This document shows, in pieces, positions 33,482 to 42,111 of a stretch of DNA of 64,000 bases (positions are counted from its first letter, which is position 1; each line of letters begins with the position of its first letter). Under the pieces are notes generated by a model, which was given only the letters and a program-made list of their open reading frames with translations, did no database searches and was not told the origin of the DNA. Both the position numbers and the translations under genes were made by a program. Origin of the DNA: Bdellovibrionales bacterium CG12_big_fil_rev_8_21_14_0_65_38_15. Lineage in GTDB: Bacteria; Bdellovibrionota; Bacteriovoracia; Bacteriovoracales; Bacteriovoracaceae. The DNA lies in contig PCUW01000043.1 of the NCBI GenBank assembly GCA_002787775.1, forward strand, positions 124,001 to 188,000, written 5' to 3'.

Positions 33482-33590
33482 TATTGCTCTTTGCGCTAAC
33501 AGGCCGTAAAGTCCGTCCATATTCAGATGCTGATCTCTTCGGAGTGAAACATATTAAAGCCAGTGTTTAACCCACGCTGGCTTTTTTTTT
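33482..33590 (+). ncRNA. Candidate small non-coding RNA (~105 nt)
   Basis: A promoter and a strong intrinsic terminator face the same way and enclose about 105 bases that have no reading frame with a ribosome site. Inside is a UUCG-capped element (CTC-TTCG-GAG at about 33535-33544), followed by the terminator stem. I do not recognise it as 6S, SRP or tmRNA. It could alternatively be a leader/attenuator of the flavoprotein gene at 33637, although that gene has its own TATAAT. Confidence 0.5.
33559..33590 (+). terminator. Intrinsic terminator on plus strand
   Basis: GCCAGTGT and ACGCTGGC form an 8-bp stem (one G-U pair) with a seven-base loop, followed by nine T residues. No plus-strand protein gene ends near here, which is why a small RNA is proposed. 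Confidence 0.85.
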
Positions 33591-33636
33591 GCCTTTTTTA
33601 TCCTATAATCAGCCAAACATAGTTAGCTGAGGTTTT

Positions 33637-34611
33637 ATGGTTATTCACCCCGTTATTATTATTGGTGCTGGACCTGCTGGAATTGCTACGGCCGTCGAAG
33701 TTCTTAATCGTGGCTACAAAAAAGAAGATATCATTATTTTAGAAAAGTCCGGTGAAATCGCTCATATGATCGCGGCTAAGTATCCTGACGAAAAACCAGT
33801 ATTAGCTAATTACAAAGAAAGAATAGCCGAATGTATCGGCGATCTTTGTATTACTGATATGACCAAGCCTGAGTTCATCGACTACATGAAAGAGATCGTT
33901 AACAAAAAAGGTTTAAAAATTCATTTTCATCAAAGTGTTGAAAAGATTGTAAAACTCAAAAATGGCCAATGGCGTGTTGATACAAACGACGATTCTTGGA
34001 TCACTAATGTTGTCTTTGTGGCAATTGGTAATATGTCATCAGCCCGAACTTTAGGTGTTCGTATTGATGATTCAATCGCGAATTTAATCTACGATGATAT
34101 TCAAACGATTAAATCTAATCAAAAAGATATTTTGGTTGTTGGTGGTGGTGATTCTGCTGGAGAATATGCACAGATCCTTGTGTCACGTGGTCATAAAGTG
34201 TGGATGAGTTACAGAAAGGAACACTTTGCCCGTATGATTCCTCAAAACCTTGAGAAGACGCAAAGTCTGATTAATGAAGGTAAAATTAACTTCTTACCAA
34301 ATTCAATCGTTACTAAGATTACAGATTCAAATCAAAGATGCTCCGTCAGCTTTAATACACATGAATCTATTGTTGTTGATGGTGTAGTCACTGCTCTTGG
34401 TAGTGAAAGACCTAAGACTTATCTTAAGCAAATCGGTATCTCAGTTGAAAAAGAAGATGGCGATGACTTTCTTGAAAACGAACAAGGTGGCATTTTTATG
34501 GTTGGAGATTTAGCCTCAGGAAAAAGTGGTGGCTCCATCAATTTTGCCTTTAATAGTGGTACTAAAGCCGTATCTAAGGCGTGTAGTCTCTACTTGGACT
34601 GTGATGCATAA
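33637..34611 (+). CDS. FAD/NAD(P)-dependent oxidoreductase, YpdA/thioredoxin-reductase-like without CxxC
   Basis: A two-dinucleotide-binding-domain flavoprotein of 324 residues: GAGPAGIATAVEV at the N-terminus binds FAD, DILVVGGGDSAGEYAQIL (about 165) binds NAD(P)H, and GIFMVGDLASGKSGGSINFAF is the C-terminal FAD motif. There is no CxxC redox pair, which separates it from thioredoxin reductase and suggests a YpdA-like or ferredoxin-NADP-reductase-like role. TATAAT at 33604-33609 lies just upstream. It overlaps the next gene by 8 bp and heads a three-gene operon. Electron acceptor unknown. Confidence 0.85.
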   Translation: MVIHPVIIIGAGPAGIATAVEVLNRGYKKEDIIILEKSGEIAHMIAAKYPDEKPVLANYKERIAECIGDLCITDMTKPEFIDYMKEIVNKKGLKIHFHQSVEKIVKLKNGQWRVDTNDDSWITNVVFVAIGNMSSARTLGVRIDDSIANLIYDDIQTIKSNQKDILVVGGGDSAGEYAQILVSRGHKVWMSYRKEHFARMIPQNLEKTQSLINEGKINFLPNSIVTKITDSNQRCSVSFNTHESIVVDGVVTALGSERPKTYLKQIGISVEKEDGDDFLENEQGGIFMVGDLASGKSGGSINFAFNSGTKAVSKACSLYLDCDA

Positions 34612-35566
34612 TTTTAAAAAATTTATAGAAACATCACATGGAGAAATTTCATCGATGCTTGAAAAGCATTGGGAAGTTGATCATGCTTGCTATCGCACTC
34701 AAACGCTCAGTGAGTACGAAGAGCTTAAAGTCGTTTTTTCTGTTAGTTTTAATCTTTTGATTGAATCGATAATTGGTGGAAGACCTATTTCGACCTTTAA
34801 ACTTTCGCAGCCGATGCGAGTCAATGAACTTTTTGTTGATCTCATTGAGCTACCAGCTCCAAAGCCAGGAAAGTCTTATCCAAAAGGATATGAACACCTA
34901 GAAGTCGTTATTGATATTAGCTTTGAAGAGTTAATGACAAAATATCCAACGCTTGATTGGGATACATCCGGCACGAAAAAGGGATTAAACCCCGAGCTTC
35001 AAGCTTCTTTTGGAACGTTCAACGTTAAGTTTCATCATCACAGTCTTGAACATATTATTAATATCGAAAAGCATCCGATGGCCCATAGCTTTTTAGAGCA
35101 AACTGATATTATTAAAAAGTTATCTCAGTTTAAGCCGCTTCTTTCAGGAACAATCCCTCTTGGTATTGATTTACCTGAGTCTGATTTAGATATTTTATTT
35201 GAAAGCCAAGATTTTGATCTTTTCAACAAGACTGTTTTAAATCATTTTCCAAGTGCCATCATTTCAACACAGGATGATTTTACAATCGCCAAGCTAACTC
35301 ATAATAGATTGGCGATTGAGCTTTTTTGCCAAAAGATAGCACCACTTAAACAAAATGCTCATCGTCACCTTCGAATTGAAGGACGTTTACTTAAAATGTT
35401 AGGTACTAATTTCAAAAACAAAGTTATTGAACTTAAGTCTTCTGGTATTAAGACTGAACCAGCATTTGGACAATTGCTCGATTTAAATGATCCATACAAG
35501 CAACTGCTTGAGCTTTATCATTTCAGTGACGCTGAACTCTTCTCTCGCTTTGAGAAATATAAATGA
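34604..35566 (+). CDS. YecM-like (VOC fold) and DUF4269 fusion protein
   Basis: The N-terminal ~165 residues match YecM: VDHACYRTQTLSEYEELK, IGGRPISTFKLSQPM and IELPAPKPG...YEHLEVVI carry the His/Glu pattern of this vicinal-oxygen-chelate-like family. From about residue 185 the sequence matches DUF4269: GTIPLGIDLPESDLDILFES, RLAIELFCQ and a conserved IRTEPAFGQLL-type block. DUF4269 has a nucleotidyltransferase-like look (G-x-DLP-x-SDLDIL). YecM and DUF4269 are usually separate genes. The start is the ATG overlapping the upstream stop. It is coupled by ATGA to the radical-SAM gene. Function unknown. Confidence 0.7.
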   Translation: MHNFKKFIETSHGEISSMLEKHWEVDHACYRTQTLSEYEELKVVFSVSFNLLIESIIGGRPISTFKLSQPMRVNELFVDLIELPAPKPGKSYPKGYEHLEVVIDISFEELMTKYPTLDWDTSGTKKGLNPELQASFGTFNVKFHHHSLEHIINIEKHPMAHSFLEQTDIIKKLSQFKPLLSGTIPLGIDLPESDLDILFESQDFDLFNKTVLNHFPSAIISTQDDFTIAKLTHNRLAIELFCQKIAPLKQNAHRHLRIEGRLLKMLGTNFKNKVIELKSSGIKTEPAFGQLLDLNDPYKQLLELYHFSDAELFSRFEKYK

Positions 35567-36465
35567 CCAGCTTTGATCGAATTTATATCGAGATCAGCAA
35601 TATATGTAATCTTCAATGTTCCTTTTGTCCTGAAGTTGAACGAGAACAAGATATTATGTCCTTGGAGAAATTTGAAAGTATTCTGCTTCAAGCACTGCCT
35701 TTAGCAAAGCAAGTCTGTCTTCACTTAATGGGTGAACCACTGGCTCACCCTAAGTTTCCCGAGATCCTAAAAATTTGTGAAAAGCATGATGCCAAAGTTA
35801 TGCTTACAACTAATGGAACTTTATTATCAAAACATAAAAATATTTTAAACTCGAAAGCTATTCGCCAAATCAATTTTTCTATTCATAGCTTCAGAGACAA
35901 TTTTGAAAAGAAAGATCTTCATCGATACCTTTTGCCTATTCTAGAATTTACCAGATCCCTTAATGATCTTAATCCTGACACATATATCAATTATCGTCTT
36001 TGGAATCTTGGTGCGGGTGATTTAGGTGAAGCAGCTAACAGTGATGTTTATGATTTAGTGGAGCGATATTTTGATGTCACGATTAATCGCCGCCAGGGTA
36101 CTGGAAAGTTTAAATCTAAAAAAGTTTGGAATAAACTCTACTTTCATTTTGATACTCGCTTTGAGTGGCCCCACCCTGATCTTCCAGCGGGCGACTCTTC
36201 AGGTACATGCCAAGGTCTGATTAGTCATATCGCTATTCATTCAAATGGCGTTGTTGTTCCCTGTTGTCTCGATAAAGAAGCAAGACTTTCCCTTGGTAAT
36301 TCACTTGAAAAACCTTTAGTTGAAATTTTAAAAAGTGAGCGAGCCACTTCAATGAAGAACGGTTTTGAGCGCGGCGAACTTGTAGAGGATCTTTGTAAAC
36401 GCTGCGATTATGTGAAGCGTTTTAAGCCAAAAGTTAAACGTATGAAATCTCATTCCATCACTTGA
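35563..36465 (+). CDS. Radical SAM / SPASM-domain protein
   Basis: ISNICNLQCSFC provides the CxxxCxxC cluster motif that binds the [4Fe-4S] for SAM cleavage, followed by MGEPLAHPKF. The C-terminal SPASM-like region has GTCQGL, VVVPCCLDKE and LCKRCDYVKR, which should bind an auxiliary cluster. SPASM enzymes commonly modify peptides or proteins. No precursor peptide is obvious in the operon. The ATGA overlap with the YecM-DUF4269 gene and the flavoprotein upstream (a possible electron donor) suggest one pathway. 300 residues. Confidence 0.88.
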   Translation: MTSFDRIYIEISNICNLQCSFCPEVEREQDIMSLEKFESILLQALPLAKQVCLHLMGEPLAHPKFPEILKICEKHDAKVMLTTNGTLLSKHKNILNSKAIRQINFSIHSFRDNFEKKDLHRYLLPILEFTRSLNDLNPDTYINYRLWNLGAGDLGEAANSDVYDLVERYFDVTINRRQGTGKFKSKKVWNKLYFHFDTRFEWPHPDLPAGDSSGTCQGLISHIAIHSNGVVVPCCLDKEARLSLGNSLEKPLVEILKSERATSMKNGFERGELVEDLCKRCDYVKRFKPKVKRMKSHSIT

Positions 36466-36643
36466 TTGCTTTATGCATGTATAGATAGATCAAGTTTTTT
36501 CTCTGTCATGTATCACCCTATTTATGTTGGCCCATTGTAAAGTTGTGTCAAATAGCTTTTCCCCTTCTTGTGAATAAATTTTCAAAGCGTAAGATTAAGT
36601 TGTGGAGATAAGATTTTTTATTAACACAATCAAGGAGTGATCA

Positions 36644-36946
36644 ATGAAAGCCAAAAAGAATAGAAACAATGCGAGTCTTATTGAAAACACAAAAGATCGT
36701 ATTAAAACTATTCTTCCAAAAGTTGAAGACATTGAGATTAAAGTTGAAAACAATGCTAAAGCTGGAGGTTATCTCACAACGATTCGATTTAGGTCTCTCG
36801 GCAAAGAATTTATCGCCAAGAAAACAGCACCTTTCTATAAGGAGAGCTTAGAAAAAACTATTAGGGCCATCAATTCACAAATAACGAGTTTTCGCTCTAA
36901 ACGCTTAGGTCATCCTCACCACCGTGTCGATTCCTACGCTTCCTAA
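36644..36946 (+). CDS. Small basic protein, HPF/RaiA-like
   Basis: A 100-residue, Lys/Arg-rich protein. Its order of elements, an N-terminal helix, IEIKVEN strand, YLTTIRFRSLG strand, EFIAKKTA strand and a long basic helix ending SFRSKRLGHPHHR, resembles hibernation-promoting factor/RaiA, which fills the ribosomal A/P sites in stationary cells. Similarity is structural in appearance rather than motif-perfect. The ribosome site AAGGAG is strong, as expected for an abundant protein. A GC-rich hairpin follows the gene. A ribosome-silencing role in the non-growing predator phase is inference. Confidence 0.5.
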   Translation: MKAKKNRNNASLIENTKDRIKTILPKVEDIEIKVENNAKAGGYLTTIRFRSLGKEFIAKKTAPFYKESLEKTIRAINSQITSFRSKRLGHPHHRVDSYAS

Positions 36947-36957
36947 CTAACAAACAG

Positions 36958-36992
36958 GGGGTGTCGAGCCTATCTCCATTACTCGGCGCCCC
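36958..36992 (+). terminator. GC-rich hairpin after HPF-like gene
   Basis: GGGGTGTCGAG and CTCGGCGCCCC pair over 11 bp with two G-U pairs and a 13-base loop. The T-run is poor (AAGTCTTTG), so it may be a terminator or 3'-end stabiliser. Confidence 0.55.
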
Positions 36993-37097
36993 AAGTCTTT
37001 GTTATTACGTTTAATCCTTTTTAACAAAACCTTACCTTGAAGCGACTTCCCCCTCGTATATTGATAGGCTACCTCTCTAATTCTTGACGAGGTAACT

Positions 37098-38441
37098 ATG
37101 AAAGCACTGATTGCAGTTTCACTATTGTTAGCTTCTTTAAATTCATTTGCATTTGATTATTCAGCGCAATTTGGATTTCAAGGCGAAAGTAGTATTCCAG
37201 ATAGCTCACTTCCCTCTTCTGTCGAGCTACCTGCAAGAAAGAATATTGAACTACCAACTCTTAATGTTTTAGTTTTTCCTCACACTCTTAAAAGTGATTG
37301 GCTTCATGGCAAGCCAGATGACTCGTCACAATTAGAATTATCTAGCAAAGAAAATTTTGAGATTAGTTTTGGTGAAGAGCTCATTCAAACTTCAAACTTA
37401 AAGTTAACAAAGAATGGAAATAAGATAAAAGCCGTATCAAATGACGGTAGAGTTTTTAACTTTACCACTGCAAGAGTCAAAGGCACGTCTGCGATCAAAC
37501 TTAAAAGAGTTGTCTCTCCTGATAAATCACATAGCTACCTTGGAACTTTTACGCTTCAATTTGAAAATGACGGCATTCAAGCTATCAACCATGTTGATCT
37601 TGAAACGTATCTTCGTGGTGTCGTTCCAAAAGAATCCGGCGCCAGTTGGCCTTTAGAGTCGCTTAAAGCTCAAGCCCTAGCCGCTAGAAGTTATGCCTAT
37701 TACCACTTTCTTACTGCTCCAAGCACAAGAGATTACCATGTCGATGACACGGCAAGGTTCCAAGTTTATGCTGGTGTTTCAGGCGCTGATTCTCGCACAG
37801 ACGTTGCAGTTGAGCAGACTCGTGGTGAAATCATGACCTATCAAGGTCGAGTGATCGTAGCTTATTTCCATGCATACAGTGGTGGACGCACAGACTCAGC
37901 TTTAAATATTTTCAAGCAAAACAATGTTCCTTACTGCGCAGGCAATGCTGAGATTTTCCCACGCTCAGAACTTTCAGATGAACTATCATCTGGTTCAAGA
38001 TGGATTGTTAGCTGGACTACTAAGGCTTATACATCTCAAGAACTCTTAGAAGAATTTAAATCTAGTTCAAGAGTTGGCGGTAAGTTCACAAACTTTAATC
38101 GCTCAAGCCAAGTTGATTTGGTTGAAGCTGAGATGAATGATTTGTTTGAATCTGTTAAGACATTAACTGTCGCTCAAAATGCCACGGCAAGTTCGGCTGA
38201 TCTCGATTTTGCCGACGTGAGAACAGCTTTAGGTTGGTCAAACTTTCCTGGTTATCACTTTAGAGTGACAGATACTGATGAAGGTTTCGTTTTCAAAGGT
38301 CACGGTTGGGGTCACCACGTTGGTTTATCCCAATGGGGAGCCTTTATAATGGCCAAGAATTACAATAAAAACTATCTAGATATCGTCAACCACTACTATA
38401 ACGATATTGATGTTGAAAAACTACCTTGGTCTGGCATTTAA
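37098..38441 (+). CDS. Secreted SpoIID/LytB-domain protein
   Basis: A signal peptide (MKALIAVSLLLASLNSFA) and a SpoIID/LytB domain: VDLETYLRGVVPKESGASWPLESLKAQALAARSYA, YFHAYSGGRTDSA, and the C-terminal FKGHGWGHHVGLSQWGAFIMA. SpoIID is a peptidoglycan lytic transglycosylase and LytB an amidase enhancer, so cell-wall remodelling in the periplasm is the likely role. Outside spore-formers the domain is less common; in predators it could act on self or prey wall. 447 residues, with a ~110-residue N-terminal extension before the domain. Confidence 0.9.
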   Translation: MKALIAVSLLLASLNSFAFDYSAQFGFQGESSIPDSSLPSSVELPARKNIELPTLNVLVFPHTLKSDWLHGKPDDSSQLELSSKENFEISFGEELIQTSNLKLTKNGNKIKAVSNDGRVFNFTTARVKGTSAIKLKRVVSPDKSHSYLGTFTLQFENDGIQAINHVDLETYLRGVVPKESGASWPLESLKAQALAARSYAYYHFLTAPSTRDYHVDDTARFQVYAGVSGADSRTDVAVEQTRGEIMTYQGRVIVAYFHAYSGGRTDSALNIFKQNNVPYCAGNAEIFPRSELSDELSSGSRWIVSWTTKAYTSQELLEEFKSSSRVGGKFTNFNRSSQVDLVEAEMNDLFESVKTLTVAQNATASSADLDFADVRTALGWSNFPGYHFRVTDTDEGFVFKGHGWGHHVGLSQWGAFIMAKNYNKNYLDIVNHYYNDIDVEKLPWSGI

Positions 38442-38525
38442 GTACTTGTAATTTATAGTTTTATCGCTGTCTAAATACGAAAAGTTGTTATGTATTTCCT
38501 TTTAATGTAGACTACAACGCTAATA

Positions 38526-38564
38526 GAAATGGCGTCATATGACAGGAAATGTCGTCACATAACA
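38526..38564. promoter_or_regulatory. Direct-repeat operator upstream of araC-type gene
   Basis: GAAATGGCGTCATATGACA and GAAATGTCGTCACATAACA are 19-bp direct repeats (three differences) with a 20-bp period, ending 11 bp before the ATG. AraC-family regulators typically bind two direct half-sites about 20 bp apart, so autoregulation is inferred. Confidence 0.6.
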
Positions 38565-38575
38565 ACTGAGTGTAC

Positions 38576-39604
38576 ATGAGTAAATTCAAGTCAGCCTCAT
38601 CCATGGGGATTAGAGCAGCACTTGTCGCCTTAGCTAGTGTTAGGGCCAATGTTAACGAAATTCTTGATTTAGCAGGAATCAAACGCGAAAGCGTCGATGA
38701 TCCAGATGGTAAGCTATCAATCGATCAAATCTCAAAATTCTGGGAAGTTATCTCCACCAACCTTGATGACAATATGGTCGGCATTAATATGGCCAAGCTA
38801 ACACCTTTTGGAACTTACCAAACAAGTGACTACTTACTTTCAAGTAGCTCCAATGTGCGAGAAGGCCTTCGTAAATTTGTTCGATTCTTTGCACTAATTC
38901 ATCAAGAGCTTAGTACTAAAGGGATCGAAGAAGACGGCCGTTATGAATTTCAACTTTGGCCCATTTCAGATGAAGAAGTATCAAGACATAGCCTTGAGTA
39001 TGAAATTGCTCTCGTCTTTGAACGTTTGAAAGCTGTAACTCAAAAAAATATTAGTCTAAAATTAGTTAAATTTTCTCACGAGCGACCAGCAGGTTCTGAG
39101 GGAATATACTCTGAGTACTTTGGTTGTCCTGTTAATTTTAATCAAACAAGTAATTCACTTATTTTCGAGCAACATTATCTTGAACTTCCCTGTGTTGATA
39201 GTGATTCAAACCTTGCCGATCTTTTAGAAAATAATGCAAAAAAGATTTTAGAAAAACTTCCAAAATTTGAAGAACATGCTCAGCCATTATTTCTCATGCG
39301 GTTTAATGAAAAGCTAAAGAATGAGCTCAAAGAAGGCAGAGCAAGTATAGAAAATATGGCGACTTGCTTTGGGATGTCTCCAAGAACATTACAACGTAAA
39401 TTGAAACAATATGATCTTTCCTACTCAGAAATACTGACAAACTTAAGAATTGAATTATCTAAAGAAATGCTGACCAATCCAAGTCTTTCCTTAACCGAAA
39501 TTGCATTCTTATTAGGTTTTTCTGAATCAAGTGCATTTCACAGAGCGTTTAAGCAGTGGACAAAACTGACACCGTTAGAGTTTAAAAAAGAACAAGAAGG
39601 ATAA
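38576..39604 (+). CDS. AraC-family transcriptional regulator (ArgR/OruR-type N-terminus)
   Basis: The N-terminal ~190 residues resemble the arabinose-binding-like domain of the OruR/CdhR group (MGIRAALVALASVRANVNEILDLAGI, FWEVISTNLDDNMVGINMAK). The C-terminal AraC domain carries two helix-turn-helices: MATCFGMSPRTLQRKLK and LTEIAFLLGFSESSAFHRAFKQWTKLTP. About 342 residues. ATG is preferred to the GTG two codons upstream. Operator-like direct repeats precede it. Its stop abuts the convergent response-regulator gene with no gap. Effector unknown. Confidence 0.93.
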   Translation: MSKFKSASSMGIRAALVALASVRANVNEILDLAGIKRESVDDPDGKLSIDQISKFWEVISTNLDDNMVGINMAKLTPFGTYQTSDYLLSSSSNVREGLRKFVRFFALIHQELSTKGIEEDGRYEFQLWPISDEEVSRHSLEYEIALVFERLKAVTQKNISLKLVKFSHERPAGSEGIYSEYFGCPVNFNQTSNSLIFEQHYLELPCVDSDSNLADLLENNAKKILEKLPKFEEHAQPLFLMRFNEKLKNELKEGRASIENMATCFGMSPRTLQRKLKQYDLSYSEILTNLRIELSKEMLTNPSLSLTEIAFLLGFSESSAFHRAFKQWTKLTPLEFKKEQEG

Positions 39605-40093
39605 TTACTTCTTAAGGCTTTTAAGTTCGATATTGGCATCTTTAAGGGCTTGATTTGCTCTTGATAGCTCAACATTAACTCGCTTTAACTCTGCTGCCTG
39701 TTTGTATAGCTGACTGTAAAGACTGACCTTGTTTAATAAACGGTGCTCATCAATTGGCTTGGTTAAATAATCAAAAGCTCCAAGCTTATAACCTCTAGTC
39801 GCAAACTCATCTGATTTAAAATAGGCAGTAAGAAAAATAATGGGAATATGTTTTAAGTTTTCATCATCTTTAATGGTATTAGCAAACTCGAAACCATTCA
39901 TCACTGGCATCTGTATATCGACAATAATGAGATGAACCGTCTCTTTTTGAAGAATTTCAATACCCTTTTGACCAGATGAAGACTGAAGAATTGAAACACC
40001 ACTTGCTTGTTTTAAAATACATTCGAGCGTGTACAGATTGTTTTCATTATCATCAATAATGAGAATCTTTAAATCGTCTGATGAATTTGTCAT
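39605..40093 (-). CDS. Response regulator with C-terminal coiled coil
   Basis: A CheY-like receiver domain (about 1-125) with ILIIDDNENN acidic pocket, phospho-acceptor Asp59 in LIIVDIQMPVMNG, Thr in IIFLTAYF and Lys in YLTKPIDE. The remaining ~35 residues are a heptad-like helix (ELKRVNVELSRANQALKDANIELKSLKK) without DNA-binding or enzymatic domain. It diverges from the hybrid kinase gene, a likely partner. Output probably occurs by protein contact or oligomerisation through the helix. Confidence 0.9.
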   Translation of the reverse strand: MTNSSDDLKILIIDDNENNLYTLECILKQASGVSILQSSSGQKGIEILQKETVHLIIVDIQMPVMNGFEFANTIKDDENLKHIPIIFLTAYFKSDEFATRGYKLGAFDYLTKPIDEHRLLNKVSLYSQLYKQAAELKRVNVELSRANQALKDANIELKSLKK

Positions 40094-40179
40094 ATAAGCT
40101 CCATTTCAAACCAACTTTATCAATTGAATCTATTCACATCAACTGGTAGTTTAAGATAAGTTTTTATGATGAGATATTT

Positions 40180-42111
40180 ATGATCCAACGCTTCATTCCT
40201 AAGTATGTTACAAAGAGTATCTCAAGAAAACTGATCTTTTTAATTTTATTATTTAGCTCCATTATTACACTTATCTTAACTGCTACTCAGCTTTGGCTAG
40301 AGTTTGACAGCGAAGTAAGTGCCATCCACTCAAGACTTATTGATATTGATAAAAGTTTTACACAAACAATTACTCAACAAGTTTGGAATCTAGATCGTGA
40401 GCAAATGGAAATTACCGCCAATGGTCTTTTTCAGCTGCCCTATGTTGATTATGTAAGAATCTCAGGTAGCGATATGGACCCAGTTATTTTGGGTGAAACT
40501 GGACTGCCAGCTGAATACTATAACAATAATAGTAATCATATTAGACTTGAAAAAGATCTCTACTATGAGTCTATTGAGACAAGTATTGGTCATCTTTCCA
40601 TTTGTACTTCTTTAGATCCAATCTATTCAAAACTTTTTAATAAAATTTTAATAACTCTTGTTACTCAAGGGATTAAAACTTTTCTTGTTTCTCTATTTAT
40701 GTTGATTGTATTCAATCTTGTTGTTGTTAAACACTTGGTGGCGTTGGCAAAACTCGCTGATGATCTAACAAGTGAAAATCTCAACGAAGCTAAGCTACTA
40801 CAATCTCTCACTGTTAAGGGCGATGAGATTGATACTGTTATTTCATCTATTAACTTAATGATCACCAGACTTCGAGAAAACTATAATGACCTCAAACACA
40901 GTGAACAGGAGTTAAAAGAACATCGTGATCACCTTGAAGAAGTTGTAGAAAGACGTACGTCACAATTAAAATCGGCTAAAATTTCTGCGGAACAAGCTAA
41001 TGAAGCTAAATCCTTATTTTTAGCAAGTATGTCTCATGAACTTAGAACGCCTCTAAATTCGATTATTTTATTATCTGGATTAATGGCAAAAAATCATGAG
41101 TCAAATCTTGATGATGATCAAATTAAAAAAGCTAAGATTATTAATTCATCCGGAAAGGATCTTTTATCACTTGTTACCGATCTACTAGATCTATCAAAAA
41201 TTGAAGCCGGTAAGATGACTCTTGAATTTGAGGATTTCACTTTAAGTGAAATTCTTCAAAGTATTGAGACACTTTTCTCACCTCTTGCTATCCAAAAAGG
41301 TATCAACCTAAGTATTAAAATCGATAGTGAATGTAGTGTTCGTACAGACAGAGAAAAACTATTACAAATTTTAAATAATATCATCGGCAACGCTATTAAA
41401 TTTACAAATCAAGGCGAAGTTTCAATTCTGCTTGAGAAAATAACGAATAATTCTCAAGGTGAATTTTGTATTACCGTCAAAGACACAGGCATAGGTATTA
41501 GCGCTAGTGAGAAAGAAGTCATTTTTGAGCTCTTCCAACAAGCTAATAACAAGATTTCTTCTGAATTTGGAGGAACAGGACTGGGTCTTGCAATTTCAAA
41601 GAAGCTTGCAGACTTACTTAAAATTTCTATTGAAATTGATTCTGAAATTGGAAAAGGCTCAACATTTAAGATCTTTATTCCATCTCCACAACAAATCGAA
41701 CACACTGTTTTCAATATAGATATTGATCTTAGCAAGTTCAAAAAGAAGCTTAATATAGCCGTGATTGATGATGATCAGCGCTCTCTTGTTTATCTACAAA
41801 ATCTTCTTGAAACTGATAATATTAAGTTGGAGTGTTTTGAATGCCCTCACGTATTTTTAGATGTCGCTAATCTAAACGGTAATCACTGGGATATCACAAT
41901 TATTGACTTCGTTATGCCTGAGATAGATGGTTTTGAACTTTTCAAAAAGCTAAAACAAACAAGCTATCAAAGTAAATTTATTCTACTGACGGGACATACG
42001 AGCTTGGAACAAAAGAAGAAAGCACTGGAAGTTGGCTTTGATAGTTTTGTACCAAAGCCAATTAATTTAAAATTCTTAAAACAAGAAATACTGCGTTTAA
42101 CTCAATTATAA
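40180..42111 (+). CDS. Hybrid sensor histidine kinase
   Basis: Inner-membrane kinase of 643 residues. Transmembrane segments lie at about 17-39 and 158-180 and enclose a ~120-residue periplasmic sensor; a HAMP linker and coiled coil follow. HisKA has SMSHELRTPLNSI (phospho-His286). The ATPase domain has NNIIGNAIKFTNQGEV, VKDTGIGIS and GGTGLGLAISKKLA. A C-terminal receiver has VIDDDQRS, IIDFVMPEIDG (phospho-Asp) and PKPIN. No known sensor domain is recognised in the periplasmic loop. It overlaps speA by 10 bp at the 3' end. Confidence 0.94.
   Translation: MIQRFIPKYVTKSISRKLIFLILLFSSIITLILTATQLWLEFDSEVSAIHSRLIDIDKSFTQTITQQVWNLDREQMEITANGLFQLPYVDYVRISGSDMDPVILGETGLPAEYYNNNSNHIRLEKDLYYESIETSIGHLSICTSLDPIYSKLFNKILITLVTQGIKTFLVSLFMLIVFNLVVVKHLVALAKLADDLTSENLNEAKLLQSLTVKGDEIDTVISSINLMITRLRENYNDLKHSEQELKEHRDHLEEVVERRTSQLKSAKISAEQANEAKSLFLASMSHELRTPLNSIILLSGLMAKNHESNLDDDQIKKAKIINSSGKDLLSLVTDLLDLSKIEAGKMTLEFEDFTLSEILQSIETLFSPLAIQKGINLSIKIDSECSVRTDREKLLQILNNIIGNAIKFTNQGEVSILLEKITNNSQGEFCITVKDTGIGISASEKEVIFELFQQANNKISSEFGGTGLGLAISKKLADLLKISIEIDSEIGKGSTFKIFIPSPQQIEHTVFNIDIDLSKFKKKLNIAVIDDDQRSLVYLQNLLETDNIKLECFECPHVFLDVANLNGNHWDITIIDFVMPEIDGFELFKKLKQTSYQSKFILLTGHTSLEQKKKALEVGFDSFVPKPINLKFLKQEILRLTQL

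Noticed and set aside
17709-36535. Repeated TTGGCCCA words at about 17710 and 36521
   Set aside because: The shared block is too short, and neither matches the GG-N10-GC sigma-54 spacing.
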